64,000 bases of DNA from AWTP1-13 sp963820375 (GTDB taxonomy: Bacteria; Pseudomonadota; Alphaproteobacteria; Rhizobiales; Hyphomicrobiaceae), in NCBI GenBank assembly GCA_963820375.1, contig CAWFZX010000036.1, positions 56,637-120,636 on the forward strand, read 5' to 3'. Made by a program: the position numbers and the translations under genes. The notes beneath the pieces were generated by a model. It worked only from the letters and a program-made list of their open reading frames with translations, made no database searches and was not told the DNA's origin. Positions 8,319-18,428 of the stretch are shown piece after piece (the first letter of the stretch is position 1; each line of letters starts with the position of its first letter).

Positions 8319-10449
8319 CTACGTCGGCACGCGGGCCGTAACCTCGCGCAGCGAAGCACCGCTCTCGGCCAGCTGCTGCAATAACTCCGAAGGTCGCCAG
8401 CGCGCGCCGTAGCGCTGGTGCCAGATCGCCACCTGGTTATACACCTGGCGGGCGCCAATCTGGTCGGCCCAATACATCAAACCGCCCCGGTAGCGCGGAA
8501 AGCCGAAGCCATTGAGCCACATCACATCGATGTCGCTGGCGCGCAGCGCCTTGCCCTCTTGCAGAATCTTGCAGGCTTCGTTGACGGAGGAAAACAGCAG
8601 GCGGTGCAGGATTTCCTCGTCCGTAAAGCTCCTCTGGGTGATGCCCAGCTCGCCAACCACGGTCTTGATAATCTCGTGCACTGCCGGATCGACGATGGGG
8701 GTGCGATCGTTGTCCTGGTAGCGATACCAGCCCGCGCCCGTCTTCTGACCCAGCCGTCCCATCTCCACCAGCCGGTCCGTGATTGGCAAGCCGCGATAGT
8801 TGGGATCGGCCGCGGCGCGGCGCTTGCGGGTGGCGTAGCTGATGTCCAGGCCCGACATGTCGTTGACCGTGAACGGACCCACGGGATAGCCGAACGCGAC
8901 CATGACCTTGTCGACCTGCTCGGGCAGGGCGCCCTCCTCGACCATTAGGCCCTGCTCCAGATTGAAGGGGATGCGCGTGCGATTGGCGACGAAGCCGTCG
9001 CAATTGCCGGCATAGGCGCTGATCTTGCCGATGTCGCGTCCAAGCTTCATGGCTGCGGCCAAGGTCACGGGCGACGTCTTTGCCCCATGCACCACCTCGA
9101 AGGTCTTCATCACGTTGGCGGGCACGAAAAAGTGCGTTCCCGCGACCGCCTCGGGCCGCTTGGTGACGCTGGCAATCTCGTCGATATCCAGCGCCGATGT
9201 GTTGGAGAACAGCAGGGCGTCCGGCTTCATTACGGCGTCGAGTTGGGCGAACACCTCCTTCTTGACGGGCATCTCCTCGAAGACGGCTTCGATCACCGCG
9301 TCGCAATCGGCAATCGCCGCGAAACTTTCAACCGGCTCAAGCAAAGCCAAACGCCGCTCCATCTCGGCTTGCGTGAGGCTGCCGCGCCGGACGCTGGTCG
9401 CGTAGTTGGCGCGGATCCGCTGCATACCCTTCGCCAGCACCTCGGGCGAAGCATCAAGCAGCTTCACCGGGAAGCCGTGGTCGGCGAAACTCATGGCAAT
9501 GCCGCCGCCCATGGTGCCCGCCCCGACGACGGCGGCCGTCTTGATCTCGGGAAGCTCGAGACCTTTCGGCAGGGTCGGGATCTTGGCGACTTCACGCTCG
9601 GCAAAAAAGGCGTAGCGTAGCGCCTTTGCCTCCTCGGAGTTTTCCAGTTCCGCGAACAATTTTCGTTCCGTGGCGATGCCCTCGTCGAAGGGCAGGTTCA
9701 CCGCCGCCTCGACACAAAGGATGCAATGATAGGGGGCTTTTTGCTTGCCGGCCTTGCGGGCAATGGCCTTGCGCATGGCTTCGAACATGTCGGGGTCGGC
9801 CTTGGCTTCTTCCAGCCGATCCGTCCTATCGCGCAGGCGCGGAAGTGGGCGTGTATCGGCCATGCGCTCGGCCCAGGCGATGGCTTCGGTGCGCAGATCC
9901 TTGCCTGGGACGATCTCGTCGATGATGCCCAGCGCTTTCGCCTCCTCGGCGGGTACGTGCCGGCCCGAAAGGATCATCTCCAGCGCCCGCTTCGGCCCGA
10001 CGAGCCGCGGCAGCCGCTGCGTGCCGCCGCCGCCCGGCAGGATGCCGATCAGCACCTCTGGCAGTCCGACCTTGGCGCTCGGCACGGCGATGCGGTAGTG
10101 GCAGGCGAGCGCGTGCTCCAAGCCGCCCCCCAGCGCGTAGCCGTGGATGGCGGCGACGACCGGTTTGGAGCTGGCATCGAGCACGTCCGGCACCGGGCGC
10201 TTCGGTGCCGGCCGCGGCTTGCCGAATTGGCGAATGTCGGCACCCGCAATGAAACTGCGGCCGGCGCCGATCATAACCATGGCCTTGACACGGCCGGGTC
10301 CGCGTCGCCTGCCTCGAGCGCCGCGATAATGCCGTCGCGGACGCCCGGACCCAGCGCATTGACGGGCGGATTGTCGATGGTGATGACGCCAATGCTGCCT
10401 CCGCGACCTCGAAGCGGACCAATGGCTTGTCGTCTGCCGCAGTCGCCAT
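8319..10449 (-). pseudogene. FadJ/FadB-like enoyl-CoA hydratase / 3-hydroxyacyl-CoA dehydrogenase with two frameshifts
   Basis: The bulk (10280 to 8319, about 650 residues) is a fused enzyme. The crotonase domain has GRSFIAGADI and ALGGGLEHALACHYRIA (oxyanion hole). The NAD domain has VGAGTMGGGIAMSFADHG, GTHFFVPANVMKTFEVV and a duplicated C-terminal domain. The first ~55 residues are in two other frames: MATAADDKPLVRFEVAE starts at 10449; SIGVITIDNPPVNALGPGV lies in a second frame; the main frame resumes at about 10285. Shifts fall near 10395-10410 and 10280-10300. Either the gene is inactivated or these are indel errors. It begins the operon with the paired acyl-CoA dehydrogenases and would catalyse the next two beta-oxidation steps. 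Confidence 0.85.
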
Positions 10450-11060
10450 GGCGTTTGCCTCCCAATGGTTTAGCCCTGCGCAAGCGTCAGTTTGTTGCGC
10501 AGATTTTCCGGCGCGCAAGATGGCGCCGGAAGCAGGCCGCGCCGCCGTGCGGGTTCAAAGATCCTTGCGGGCAAAAAGAACCCCTGACGCGCAAAGACAT
10601 CGACTCGCGCCAAATCCGAGGGCTGCAAAGGTTTGCCGTCAAAATTCGGGGCGCGCGCGGACCATCCCCACTTTGCAGGAGGCCGTGTTTGGCAAAAGGC
10701 GGCGCCAAGCCGCTTCGCGTTATCCCCGCCTGTGGTCCAGCTGTTTGAGATCAAAAACTTTTTGGCGCCTTGCGCATCGAGCTCGCACGGCAACATCCCG
10801 ATTGTTCGCGCCCAGTCTATCCCGGCGAGGCATTTGGCCAAACTCTTTAACTCATTGGAGCCGAACAGCCGGTCCTGCTGGCGATCGCCCGTGGTCACGG
10901 CGGGCCGCACGCGCGACAAGCTGCTGTTTGCCAGGGGCTGCGAGGCGGTGAGTGGTTGCCCTCTCGCCACAGGGCGCCTGCCAATTGTCCATGCGCGGCG
11001 GGTTATGCTTCGGCAATACCGCAGCCTACGCAGCCTCGGTGGTGGGGTAGGTTTGCGTTG
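10450..11060. other. Intergenic region between the FadJ-like operon and the outer-membrane protein
   Basis: About 610 bases without a supportable gene. Open frames here on both strands have low-complexity, arginine- and proline-rich translations with no family features. It should contain divergent promoters for the flanking genes; no clear operator was seen. Confidence 0.4.
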
Positions 11061-12986
11061 ATGGAGCGTAAAATGGTGCGGGTTGCTGGCCGGGTTGGTC
11101 GACACGTGCGGTCGATCGCAACCGCTCTCTTTGGCCTGTCGTGCTTCCTTGCGGGCTCGGAGGCGTTGGCTCAGAGTCTCACCGGGGGACCGATCACCGC
11201 AGCCACGGGCCGCTCGCAACTGATGCCGTGAGCCAGAACGAGAAAGAGCTGATCGATCGCGAGGTGCTGGGCGGCGGCGCCCGGGCCGCGGCGCTCTCGG
11301 GGGCGGCGGCCTCGGCACCTTCTCAACTGGCCGCTTGCGCGGCTCGGGCCATGACGCATTGCGGCCGCCGGACGATCAATCCTTCTCCTATGATACTAAA
11401 GAATCCTCTGCCTTCGCCAATGTGGTCGTCAGCGTGCCCGGCACCGTGCTCGGTGGGCAGATGAAGGTCAGTGGCTTTGTCGGCCACAATGATGTTTCGC
11501 TCGATCTGAAGTCCAACGACCTCGCCATCCTCGAACCAAATCAGACGGGCAGCGCTGAAAATGGATCGATCATCGCCGGCGCACGGTGCTTTGGTCTCTT
11601 CGCAACACCTATGCTCTGGCCAGCATTGTTGGCACCTGGGGGCAAACCACCTTGCACGATGGCGTCGATGATTGTGGCTACACGGTTCCGCCCCATCCCA
11701 CTGGCTGCAACCACAACCGCTACAATTTCAACACCGCCGGCTTCATCGGTACCTTGACCGCCGGCCAGATCTTTGAGCTTGGCGGCCCGGCCGGCCCTAA
11801 GCTCGATCTGCGGGGCTCGGTCGGCTACATCCACAACAGCGGCGACACTTTCAAGAACGTCTTTGGCAATGATCAGAAGTACACCTACTCGACCTGGACG
11901 GGTACCGCCGCCGCGACCCTGTTCACTAACATGCCGCTCAGCAGACGGCGCCTTTTTGCGCCCCTACATCCAAGGCTACGTCCGGCAGGAGTGGGGCTAC
12001 CGAAGCGGGTTTGATTTCGTCGTGGCCGAGGAGACATTTCTGGGACGAATTTTCGTCACGAGCAGAAACATCTTTATGGCGGCGTCGATGCCGGTCTGAC
12101 CTATACCCAAGGCGACACGACGTTCGGCGCGGCGATCTACTACGAAGCCTCAGGTGACGAGCGCTCCCTCGGCGGCCGTTTGGGTCTCAGCCAGAAACTG
12201 GACGGCCTCGCCGCCAAAGCCCGGGACTTCACCTGGTCCGGGTTCTATGTCGGCGTCAACGGTGGCATGGCTTGGGGCGATGCCGCTGCGCGCACGTCTG
12301 CTGTCTGCAACGATACGCACAACCTTGAGGCTCTTGACCATCCCGAGGGCCTTATTCACTTCAATGCATTCGACTGTCCGTTCGCTCGGCATCCCCGCCG
12401 GATCAGCTTGCCGTCGTCGGTGCCGCCGGCACCGGCGCAATGTCGGACCGGGGTTTCCTGGGCGGCGCGCAGGCTGGTGTCAATCTGCAGAAGGGCAGCC
12501 TCGTCTATGGCCTGGAAGTTGATCTGCAGTCCTTCAGGCTCGGGCGCTTCGCGCTCAGGGGCGGGGGCTGATCCGAAAGATGCGACCAATCTAATCACGG
12601 TGGCAACCTCGTTCGATACCGACTGGCTGTTGACGGCGCGCAGCCGCCTTGGCTGGACCATCAGTCCCAACACCCTTGTCTATGTGACCGGTGGCGTGGC
12701 CGCAACGGAGCTCGCGGTGAAGAATTCGCTCACCTCCTCGGTCTCTAACGCCGAGGGTGCGGGGAGCGCCAGCGGACGGGTGGTGGGATGGACCGTCGGC
12801 GGCGGGGCCGAGTTGGCGCTGGGCGGCAACTGGACCCTGCGGGGTGAATATCTCTATCTGGACTTCGGCAAAGTGACCGCCAATGCGCAAGTGGCGGATG
12901 ATCAGCATGGTTTCACCAACAACTTGGCTAGCACGGTCGATCTGACCGCCCACATTGTTCGCGCCGGTCTCAACTACAAGTTCTGA
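11061..12986 (+). pseudogene. Outer-membrane beta-barrel protein with many frameshifts
   Basis: Coding-quality sequence continues for about 1.9 kb but jumps between all three plus frames at least six times. It opens with a signal peptide (SIATALFGLSCFLAGSEALA, about residues 19-38). A first barrel-like part includes FANVVVSVPGTVLGGQMKVS, FIGTLTAGQIFELGG, IQGYVRQEWGYRSGFDFVVA and LTYTQGDTTFGAAIYYEASG, then LGGRLGLSQKLD, like the end of an autotransporter barrel. A second part starts FTWSGFYVGVNGGMAWGD and ends LTAHIVRAGLNYKF, typical of Omp25/Omp31-like rhizobial porins ending in aromatic Phe. Frame changes fall near 11225, 11330, 11590, 11940, 12060 and between 12400 and 12560. Decay or a locally error-rich sequence are both possible. 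Confidence 0.7.
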
Positions 12987-13122
12987 GACCGAGCGCGGTA
13001 CCGTTGCCGGTCGGCAGTGTCGCCGCGGGCCGCTAATGCGAGCCCGGCAGCCGCGCCGCTGCTGGTCGCACACCCCACTGTCTGTTTCCTCGATATTGCC
13101 CTGCAGACACAAGGCCCGGGTC

Positions 13123-14421
13123 TCAGCGCATCAAGCTCGGCAGCCAAAGCGAGATCGCCGGGAAGGCGATGAGGATGGCCAGCCGTACGATATCTGCGAC
13201 CATGAACGGCAGCACGCCACGGAACAGCACGCGCGTCGGCACGTGCGGCAACAGCGCATTAATCACGAACAGGTTCATGCCGACGGGCGGACTGATGAGG
13301 CCGATTTCCACGACGACGACAATCAGAATGCCGAACCAAATCGGATCGAAGCCGAGATGCACGATCAAGGGAAAGAAGATCGGCACCGTCAGCAAGATCA
13401 TGGATAGTTCCTCCATGGCCGTGCCGAGGATCACATAGATCGCGCAAATCGCGCCTACCACCATGATCGGCGATAGGTTCAGCGAGGTGACGAGGTTCTT
13501 CAGGTCGCCAGGCATCGTCGTATAGTTGACGAACTCGGCAAACATCAGCGCGCCAGTGAGGATGGCGAACAGCATCGCCGTCGTGCGTGCCAATTCAACG
13601 AGCGCATCGAGCAGCGTGCGCCAGCTCAGGGCCCGGCGCGCCAGCGCGAAGCAGAGCGCGCCGAACGCCCCCATGCCCGCACCTTCCGTGGCCGTGAACA
13701 CGCCGCCATAGATGCCGCCCATGACGACGACGAAGAGGGCCAGGACCGCCCACACCCCCTTAAGCGCGCGCCAGCGCTCGGCCCAGCTCGAGCGCTTGCC
13801 GCGCGGGCCCGAAGCCGGGTCCACAAGGACGGTCCATTGCACGGCAAGGCATAACAGCAAGGTGGCGACGATGCCCGGCAGCACCCCGGCAGCAAATAGC
13901 TTGCCGATGTTGGTTTCGGTCAACACGCCGTAGATCACCATCAGGGTCGAGGGAGGAATGAGAATGCCAAGGGTGCCGCCGCCGGCGATGGCTCCCGTCG
14001 ACAAGCGATCCGAGTAGCCGAGCCCCTTCATGGCCGGATAGGCGACCTTGGCCATGGTGGCGGCGGTGGCGATCGAAGAGCCGCAAATGGCGCCGAAGCC
14101 GGCGCAAGCCACCACCGTTGCCATCGCCAGCCCGCCGCGCAAGTGGCCGATGAAGGTGTAGGCGGCGCGAAACAGTTCCTGCGACATGCCGGCCCGCGTG
14201 ACCAGATTGCCCATCAGGATGAACAGCGGCACGACCGACAGGGTGTAGTTGCGCCCGGTCTCGTAGATTTTGGTCTCGACCATCGCCATGGCCGGTGCGA
14301 AGTTCCAATCGCGTAGATAGGCGACGCCGAGAAAGCCCATCACCCCCATGGCGAGCGCGATCGGAACGCGCAACAGGGCGAGCAGAAGCATCAGGCCGAG
14401 GCCGATCAGAGCTTCCGTCAT
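13123..14421 (-). CDS. dctM: TRAP transporter large permease (DctM)
   Basis: A 432-residue, very hydrophobic protein with about 12 predicted membrane spans, the size of TRAP large subunits. Family features include LLALLRVPIALAMGVMGF at the N-terminus, GAICGSSIATAATMAKVAYP (first conserved Gly/Ser-rich hairpin) and GGTLGILIPPSTLMVIYGVL; near the end is LISPPVGMNLFVINALLPHV. It moves a solute delivered by the DctP protein using a sodium gradient. Its start overlaps the stop of dctQ by four bases (ATGA), so translation is coupled. Substrate unknown; catabolic context suggests an organic acid or aromatic acid. Confidence 0.93.
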   Translation of the reverse strand: MTEALIGLGLMLLLALLRVPIALAMGVMGFLGVAYLRDWNFAPAMAMVETKIYETGRNYTLSVVPLFILMGNLVTRAGMSQELFRAAYTFIGHLRGGLAMATVVACAGFGAICGSSIATAATMAKVAYPAMKGLGYSDRLSTGAIAGGGTLGILIPPSTLMVIYGVLTETNIGKLFAAGVLPGIVATLLLCLAVQWTVLVDPASGPRGKRSSWAERWRALKGVWAVLALFVVVMGGIYGGVFTATEGAGMGAFGALCFALARRALSWRTLLDALVELARTTAMLFAILTGALMFAEFVNYTTMPGDLKNLVTSLNLSPIMVVGAICAIYVILGTAMEELSMILLTVPIFFPLIVHLGFDPIWFGILIVVVVEIGLISPPVGMNLFVINALLPHVPTRVLFRGVLPFMVADIVRLAILIAFPAISLWLPSLMR

Positions 14422-14942
14422 GTCGGGCTGATCTTGTCTGGATTGAATGTCGCCCCGGACCGTTCATCCGGGCCCGGAAAGGCGACCTTGGCGAGATGCA
14501 CCACGGCCGTGACGGCGACCATCAGCGCCATAACGTAGACGAACGGGCTGACCGGCAGGCGCAGAACCTCCGTGGTGTCGCCGTAGGCGGCGATCTTGTC
14601 GGCCTTGACCCACACACGCCAGGCGAGGCCGAGGAGCACTGTCCCACAAACCAGGTCCATCAGGCGGCGCAGTAAACGCCGGCCCCAGGGCGTCAAGGCG
14701 CGGTCAATGAAGTCGAGCGTCACATGTTCACCGGCCCGCGAGGCCAGCGGCAAACCCGCAAAGATCAGCGACAACAGCAAGAGCTCGGTGATCTCAAAAG
14801 CGCCGCGCAGCGGCCAATTGAAGATGTAGCGGCTAACGACGTCGACCGTTGTCAGTAACATCAGTGCGCTGAGCAGCACCGCCGCGGCGGCTCCCAGCGC
14901 CCGATCGAGCCAGGAGCCGGCGTCGAACTGATTGGAAGTCAC
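14418..14942 (-). CDS. dctQ: TRAP transporter small permease (DctQ)
   Basis: A 174-residue protein with four predicted membrane segments, matching the small TRAP subunit. The second helix region carries VDVVSRYIFNWPLRGAFEIT, the R-Y-x-F-N-x-P-L-x-G-x-x-E-x-x pattern typical of DctQ, followed by REAGEHVTLDF-like ASRAGEHVTLDFIDRAL. It sits between dctP (11 bases upstream) and dctM (4-base overlap) in the standard TRAP order. Its role is to form the membrane complex with DctM. Confidence 0.92.
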   Translation of the reverse strand: MTSNQFDAGSWLDRALGAAAAVLLSALMLLTTVDVVSRYIFNWPLRGAFEITELLLLSLIFAGLPLASRAGEHVTLDFIDRALTPWGRRLLRRLMDLVCGTVLLGLAWRVWVKADKIAAYGDTTEVLRLPVSPFVYVMALMVAVTAVVHLAKVAFPGPDERSGATFNPDKISPT

Positions 14943-14953
14943 CGTCGGTCCCG

Positions 14954-15997
14954 TCAGTTGCCGGCCGCAACGTGTTTGAGCTCTTCACGGAACTCGGCCA
15001 GCACCTTGGCGCCATCGAGGCCTTTGGCGCTGGCATTCTTGACCCACTCATCCTCGATGACCTTGGCGCGCTCCTTGACGCCTTGGATCAGCTCGGGCGA
15101 GGCTTCGGTGATCTGGATCCCCACCTTCTTCATTTCGTCGAAGGCGGCGCGATCCGCGGCGTCCCAGGCCTTGCCGGCCAAGCGCGCCAGCGCTTCGCCC
15201 GAGACCGACGTGATCGCCTCCTGGTCCTCCTTGGCGAGCTTGTTCCAGCGGTCCTCGTTCATGAAGAAGCCGAACGCCGAGCCATAGAAGCCGCCCGGAA
15301 ACAGCGTGGCGTACTTGACGACCGTGCCGAGCTTGAAGGAGTTGATCGACTCGAGCGGGAAGAACGTGCCGTCGGCTACGCCCGAACTAAGCAGCTCATA
15401 GGATTCCGGGGCAGGTTTCACGAAGGCGGAGGCCCCCAGCGCGCGCGCCATCTGCTCGGAAATGCCGCCGCCGGAGCGGATTTTCATCCCCGCCAGGTCC
15501 TCCACCTTGTTGATCGGCCGCTTGGTGTTGAACATTTGGCCGGGGCCGTGCGTGAACACCCCGAGCAGCTTGACGCCTTTGTATTCGCCAACGGCGTGCA
15601 AATGCTTCCAGTGGATCCGCGAGAAGGCGACCGAGTTGATTTCGGCCGTGGCGCCGCCACCGGGCAGCTCGGGCAGCAGCGGCAGGATGTGGCGGGCCGG
15701 CGTGTAGCTGGCGGTAACATAGGAAACGTCGACGAGCCCGTCCCTGACGGCATCGAAGGTTCCGGGAGGAGCTGAGGGGTGCTTCGGCAGCATTTGGAAC
15801 TTGACACGGCCGTTCGTCGCCTTCTCCACGTTTTGCGCCCATACAGCCAGCACGTCCTTTGTCAACGAGTGCGACGGCGGCACCCAGCTCGACATCGTCA
15901 TGGTGGTTTGCGCAGCGGCGGCGAAGGACCAGCCGGCGGTCGCAACAAGGCTCACTGCGACGATAGCGTACACCCTGAAACTGGCATTGCGACCCAT
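14954..15997 (-). CDS. dctP: TRAP transporter substrate-binding protein (DctP)
   Basis: A 347-residue periplasmic protein with a cleavable signal peptide (AIVAVSLVATAGWSFAAAAQ). The mature start TTMTMSSWVPPSHSLTKDVL and FNTKRPINKVEDLAGMKIRS, the latter holding the conserved arginine that pairs with substrate carboxylates in DctP proteins, are clear. The C-terminal segment KEDQEAITSVSGEALA is also family-like. It heads the TRAP operon on the minus strand. The family binds organic acids; lying between a broken beta-oxidation operon and an aminobenzoate-like cluster, an aromatic or alicyclic acid is plausible but unproven. Confidence 0.92.
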   Translation of the reverse strand: MGRNASFRVYAIVAVSLVATAGWSFAAAAQTTMTMSSWVPPSHSLTKDVLAVWAQNVEKATNGRVKFQMLPKHPSAPPGTFDAVRDGLVDVSYVTASYTPARHILPLLPELPGGGATAEINSVAFSRIHWKHLHAVGEYKGVKLLGVFTHGPGQMFNTKRPINKVEDLAGMKIRSGGGISEQMARALGASAFVKPAPESYELLSSGVADGTFFPLESINSFKLGTVVKYATLFPGGFYGSAFGFFMNEDRWNKLAKEDQEAITSVSGEALARLAGKAWDAADRAAFDEMKKVGIQITEASPELIQGVKERAKVIEDEWVKNASAKGLDGAKVLAEFREELKHVAAGN

Positions 15998-16105
15998 GTC
16001 GTATCCTCCCGAACGGCTTTACCGTTCTCTTATCGGCCATCTCGGCGCCGGCAGCGTCAAGGTCTTTTGCGAGGACGCGGCGCACGCTCGCTATTTTTTT
16101 TGGCC

Positions 16106-17866
16106 CTACTCCCGCGGCCATTCCGCCGCGCCAGAGTGGGTCGTCGCGCCCAGCCGGGCCGGCCCCACCAGTTTGGCATATTTTTCCATCACCCCGGCCA
16201 GGGCTTGTGGCGGGCGCGGCGCCAGCGCGGCGCCGCGGACGGCAAGGTCCGCCGCCCCGACCATGAGCTCGATCGTGCCGGCCACGCAGTCGATCTTCAC
16301 GCCGTCGCCCGTGCGCGCCAAGGCGATCGGCCCGCCGAGCTCGGCCTCCGGGCCGACATAGCCGACCATCATGCCGCGCGTTGCCCCGGAAAAACGCCCA
16401 TCGGTGATCAGGGCCACCTTTTCACCCATGCCTTGGCCATAAATCAGCGCGGTCACCCCCAGCATCTCGCGCATGCCCGGGCCACCCTTTGGCCCTTCAT
16501 AACGGATGATCAGCGCCTCGCCCTCCTGGTATTGACGGGCCGCAACCGCGGCCATGCAAGCCTCCTCGCTGTCGAAAACGCGGGCCGGCCCCTGGAACAG
16601 GTGCCTGCCGAGGCCGGCAACCTTGATGAGTGCGCCGTCGGGTGCAAGATTGCCGCGCAACACGACCAAGCCGCCTGTGGGATGCAAGGGGCGCGACGCC
16701 GGTCGCACGACTTCCCCGTCCGGTTCCGGGTGTGCGGCCAGGTGCTGGGCCCAGGTCCTGCCCGACAAAGTCAGTGCTTCGCCGTGCAAATGGCCGCCAG
16801 CCAGCAGCGCTTGCAAGACCGCCTCGGTGCCGCCCACCCGATGCAGATCGACGGCCAGATATTTGCCCCCCGGCTGCAGATCCGCAAGTAGAGGGGTGCG
16901 GGAAAAGACCCGCGCAACGTCATCGAAGCTGAAGGCGATGCCGGCCTCGTGCGCAATTGCGGGTAGGTGCAAGCCGGCATTGGTCGAACCGCCGGTTGCG
17001 GCCACCGCGGCGGCGGCATTTTCCAGGGCCTTGCGGGTAACAAGATCGCGCGGCAGGGGCCCACCTTCGCTCAGGATCTCCGTCACGCGCCGCCCCGCAC
17101 GCCGTGCCAGCGCCAGGCGTTGCGAATAGACGGCGGGCAGCATGGCCGAACCCGGCGGCGCCAGGCCCAAGGTTTCGGCGACCATCGCCATGGTATTGGC
17201 CGTGAACTGCCCGGGGCAGGAGCCGATGGTCGGTGCGCAGGCCCGCTCCAACTCCTGAAGCTCGCCCTCGCTCATGCTGTTTGCCAGCACACGCCCAACG
17301 CCTTCGTAGGCCGTGAGCACGGTAACGTCGCGCCCGCGCCAATGGCCCGGCAGCATGGCGCCGCCGTAAACGAACACGCTTGGGCAATTCAGGCGCACCA
17401 TCGCCATCATCATGCCGGGAAGGGTCTTGTCGCAGCCGGCAAAGCCAAGCAGCGCGTCATAGGCATGGGCGCGCATCACCGCCTCGATCGAGTCCGCAAT
17501 GATCTCGCGAGAAATAAGACTTAACCGCATCCCCTTATGGTTCATCGATACGCCATCGGAAACCGAGATCGTGCTGAAGCCGATCGGCACAGCACCCGCA
17601 CTTGCGACCCCGAGCCGGGCGGCGTCCGCCTGCGGAGCAAGCGACATCGAGCAAGGCGTGTTGTCGCCATGCGTGCTGGCAATGGCAATGCGCGGCTTGG
17701 CAAGATCGTCGTCGTCAAGACCGCTTGCGCGCATGAATGCGCGATGCGGGGCGCGGTCGAGGCCCTCGACCGTAATGCGCGAGCGGTATCCATCTTTTCC
17801 CATAGTTCGGCTGGCTACCCCGGTCGAATGCTGCTGCGGTTTCTTTTCGGCCATCCAATGCGCCAT
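16106..17866 (-). CDS. IlvD/Edd family dehydratase
   Basis: A 586-residue iron-sulfur dehydratase of the family containing dihydroxy-acid dehydratase, phosphogluconate dehydratase and sugar-acid dehydratases. Cluster cysteines appear in GFAGCDKTLPGMMMAM and IGSCPGQFTANTMAMVAETL. Further marks are GPKGGPGMREML and ITDGRFSGATRGMMVGYVGP. Several starts are possible: ATG 17866 (nine bases after the RidA gene) or an internal ATG near 17803 before GKDGYRSRITVEG, where homology seems to begin. The catabolic location argues for a sugar- or hydroxy-acid dehydratase, but the ordinary valine/isoleucine role cannot be excluded, so no symbol is given. Confidence 0.88.
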   Translation of the reverse strand: MAHWMAEKKPQQHSTGVASRTMGKDGYRSRITVEGLDRAPHRAFMRASGLDDDDLAKPRIAIASTHGDNTPCSMSLAPQADAARLGVASAGAVPIGFSTISVSDGVSMNHKGMRLSLISREIIADSIEAVMRAHAYDALLGFAGCDKTLPGMMMAMVRLNCPSVFVYGGAMLPGHWRGRDVTVLTAYEGVGRVLANSMSEGELQELERACAPTIGSCPGQFTANTMAMVAETLGLAPPGSAMLPAVYSQRLALARRAGRRVTEILSEGGPLPRDLVTRKALENAAAAVAATGGSTNAGLHLPAIAHEAGIAFSFDDVARVFSRTPLLADLQPGGKYLAVDLHRVGGTEAVLQALLAGGHLHGEALTLSGRTWAQHLAAHPEPDGEVVRPASRPLHPTGGLVVLRGNLAPDGALIKVAGLGRHLFQGPARVFDSEEACMAAVAARQYQEGEALIIRYEGPKGGPGMREMLGVTALIYGQGMGEKVALITDGRFSGATRGMMVGYVGPEAELGGPIALARTGDGVKIDCVAGTIELMVGAADLAVRGAALAPRPPQALAGVMEKYAKLVGPARLGATTHSGAAEWPRE

Positions 17867-17875
17867 GCCACGAAA

Positions 17876-18286
17876 TCAGGGTTGGGGCAGTACGGCGGTC
17901 GCCTCGATCTCGACCTTCGCGCGTTCCTCAAGGAGCGCCACCACCTGCACCAGGGTCATGGCCGGAAAGTGCCGACCGAGCACGCGGCGATAAGCTTGCC
18001 CCACTTCGGCCAGCCGAGCCAGATACTCGTTTTTGTCCAGCACATACCAGTTGAGGCGAACGAGGTGTTCAGGCCGACCCTCAGTTTCGGCCAGCACCTC
18101 GACGATGTTTCTGAGGGCTTGTTCCACCTGGACGACGAAGTCGTCGCTCTCGAACTGCTGGCCGGCGTTCCAACCGATCTGGCCGGCGATGAACACATGC
18201 CGACCTTCGGCAACAATGCCGTTGGCGAAGCCTTTGGCTGGCGCCCAATGCTTGGGATGCAGCCGCTTGCTGGCGATCTCGCTCAT
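17876..18286 (-). CDS. RidA (YjgF/YER057c/UK114) family protein lacking the usual active-site arginine
   Basis: A 136-residue RidA-fold protein: GFANGIVAEGRHVFIAGQIG, then LRNIVEVLAETEGRPEHLVR and the closing VEIEATAVLPQP are all family features. Archetypal RidA deaminases carry a conserved arginine in a PARS-like segment about 25 residues from the end; here it reads PAMTLVQVVALL, so methionine replaces arginine. This places it with the Rid subgroups not expected to hydrolyse 2-aminoacrylate. It lies between the CoA ligase and the IlvD/Edd gene in the minus-strand operon. RidA-like proteins accompany 2-aminobenzoyl-CoA gene clusters, where an enamine/imine intermediate arises; a role there is inference. 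Confidence 0.88.
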   Translation of the reverse strand: MSEIASKRLHPKHWAPAKGFANGIVAEGRHVFIAGQIGWNAGQQFESDDFVVQVEQALRNIVEVLAETEGRPEHLVRLNWYVLDKNEYLARLAEVGQAYRRVLGRHFPAMTLVQVVALLEERAKVEIEATAVLPQP

Positions 18287-18428
18287 GTGTGTGCCTCCGA
18301 TGCGACGGAAACCTCAAGTTCTGGCCCTTTTCAGCCCGCGCCAGCCGGGTCGGCCAGCTTTCCTGCTGCAGGCCTGCCGCTAGGCGGCCAGCCGCCGCCA
18401 AGGGGACAGCAAGGCGTCCCACCGGCCG

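Noticed and set aside
10470..11318. Minus-strand open frame of 282 codons upstream of the FadJ-like gene
   Set aside because: Arg/Pro/Ser-rich translation without family features, overlapping the outer-membrane protein start.
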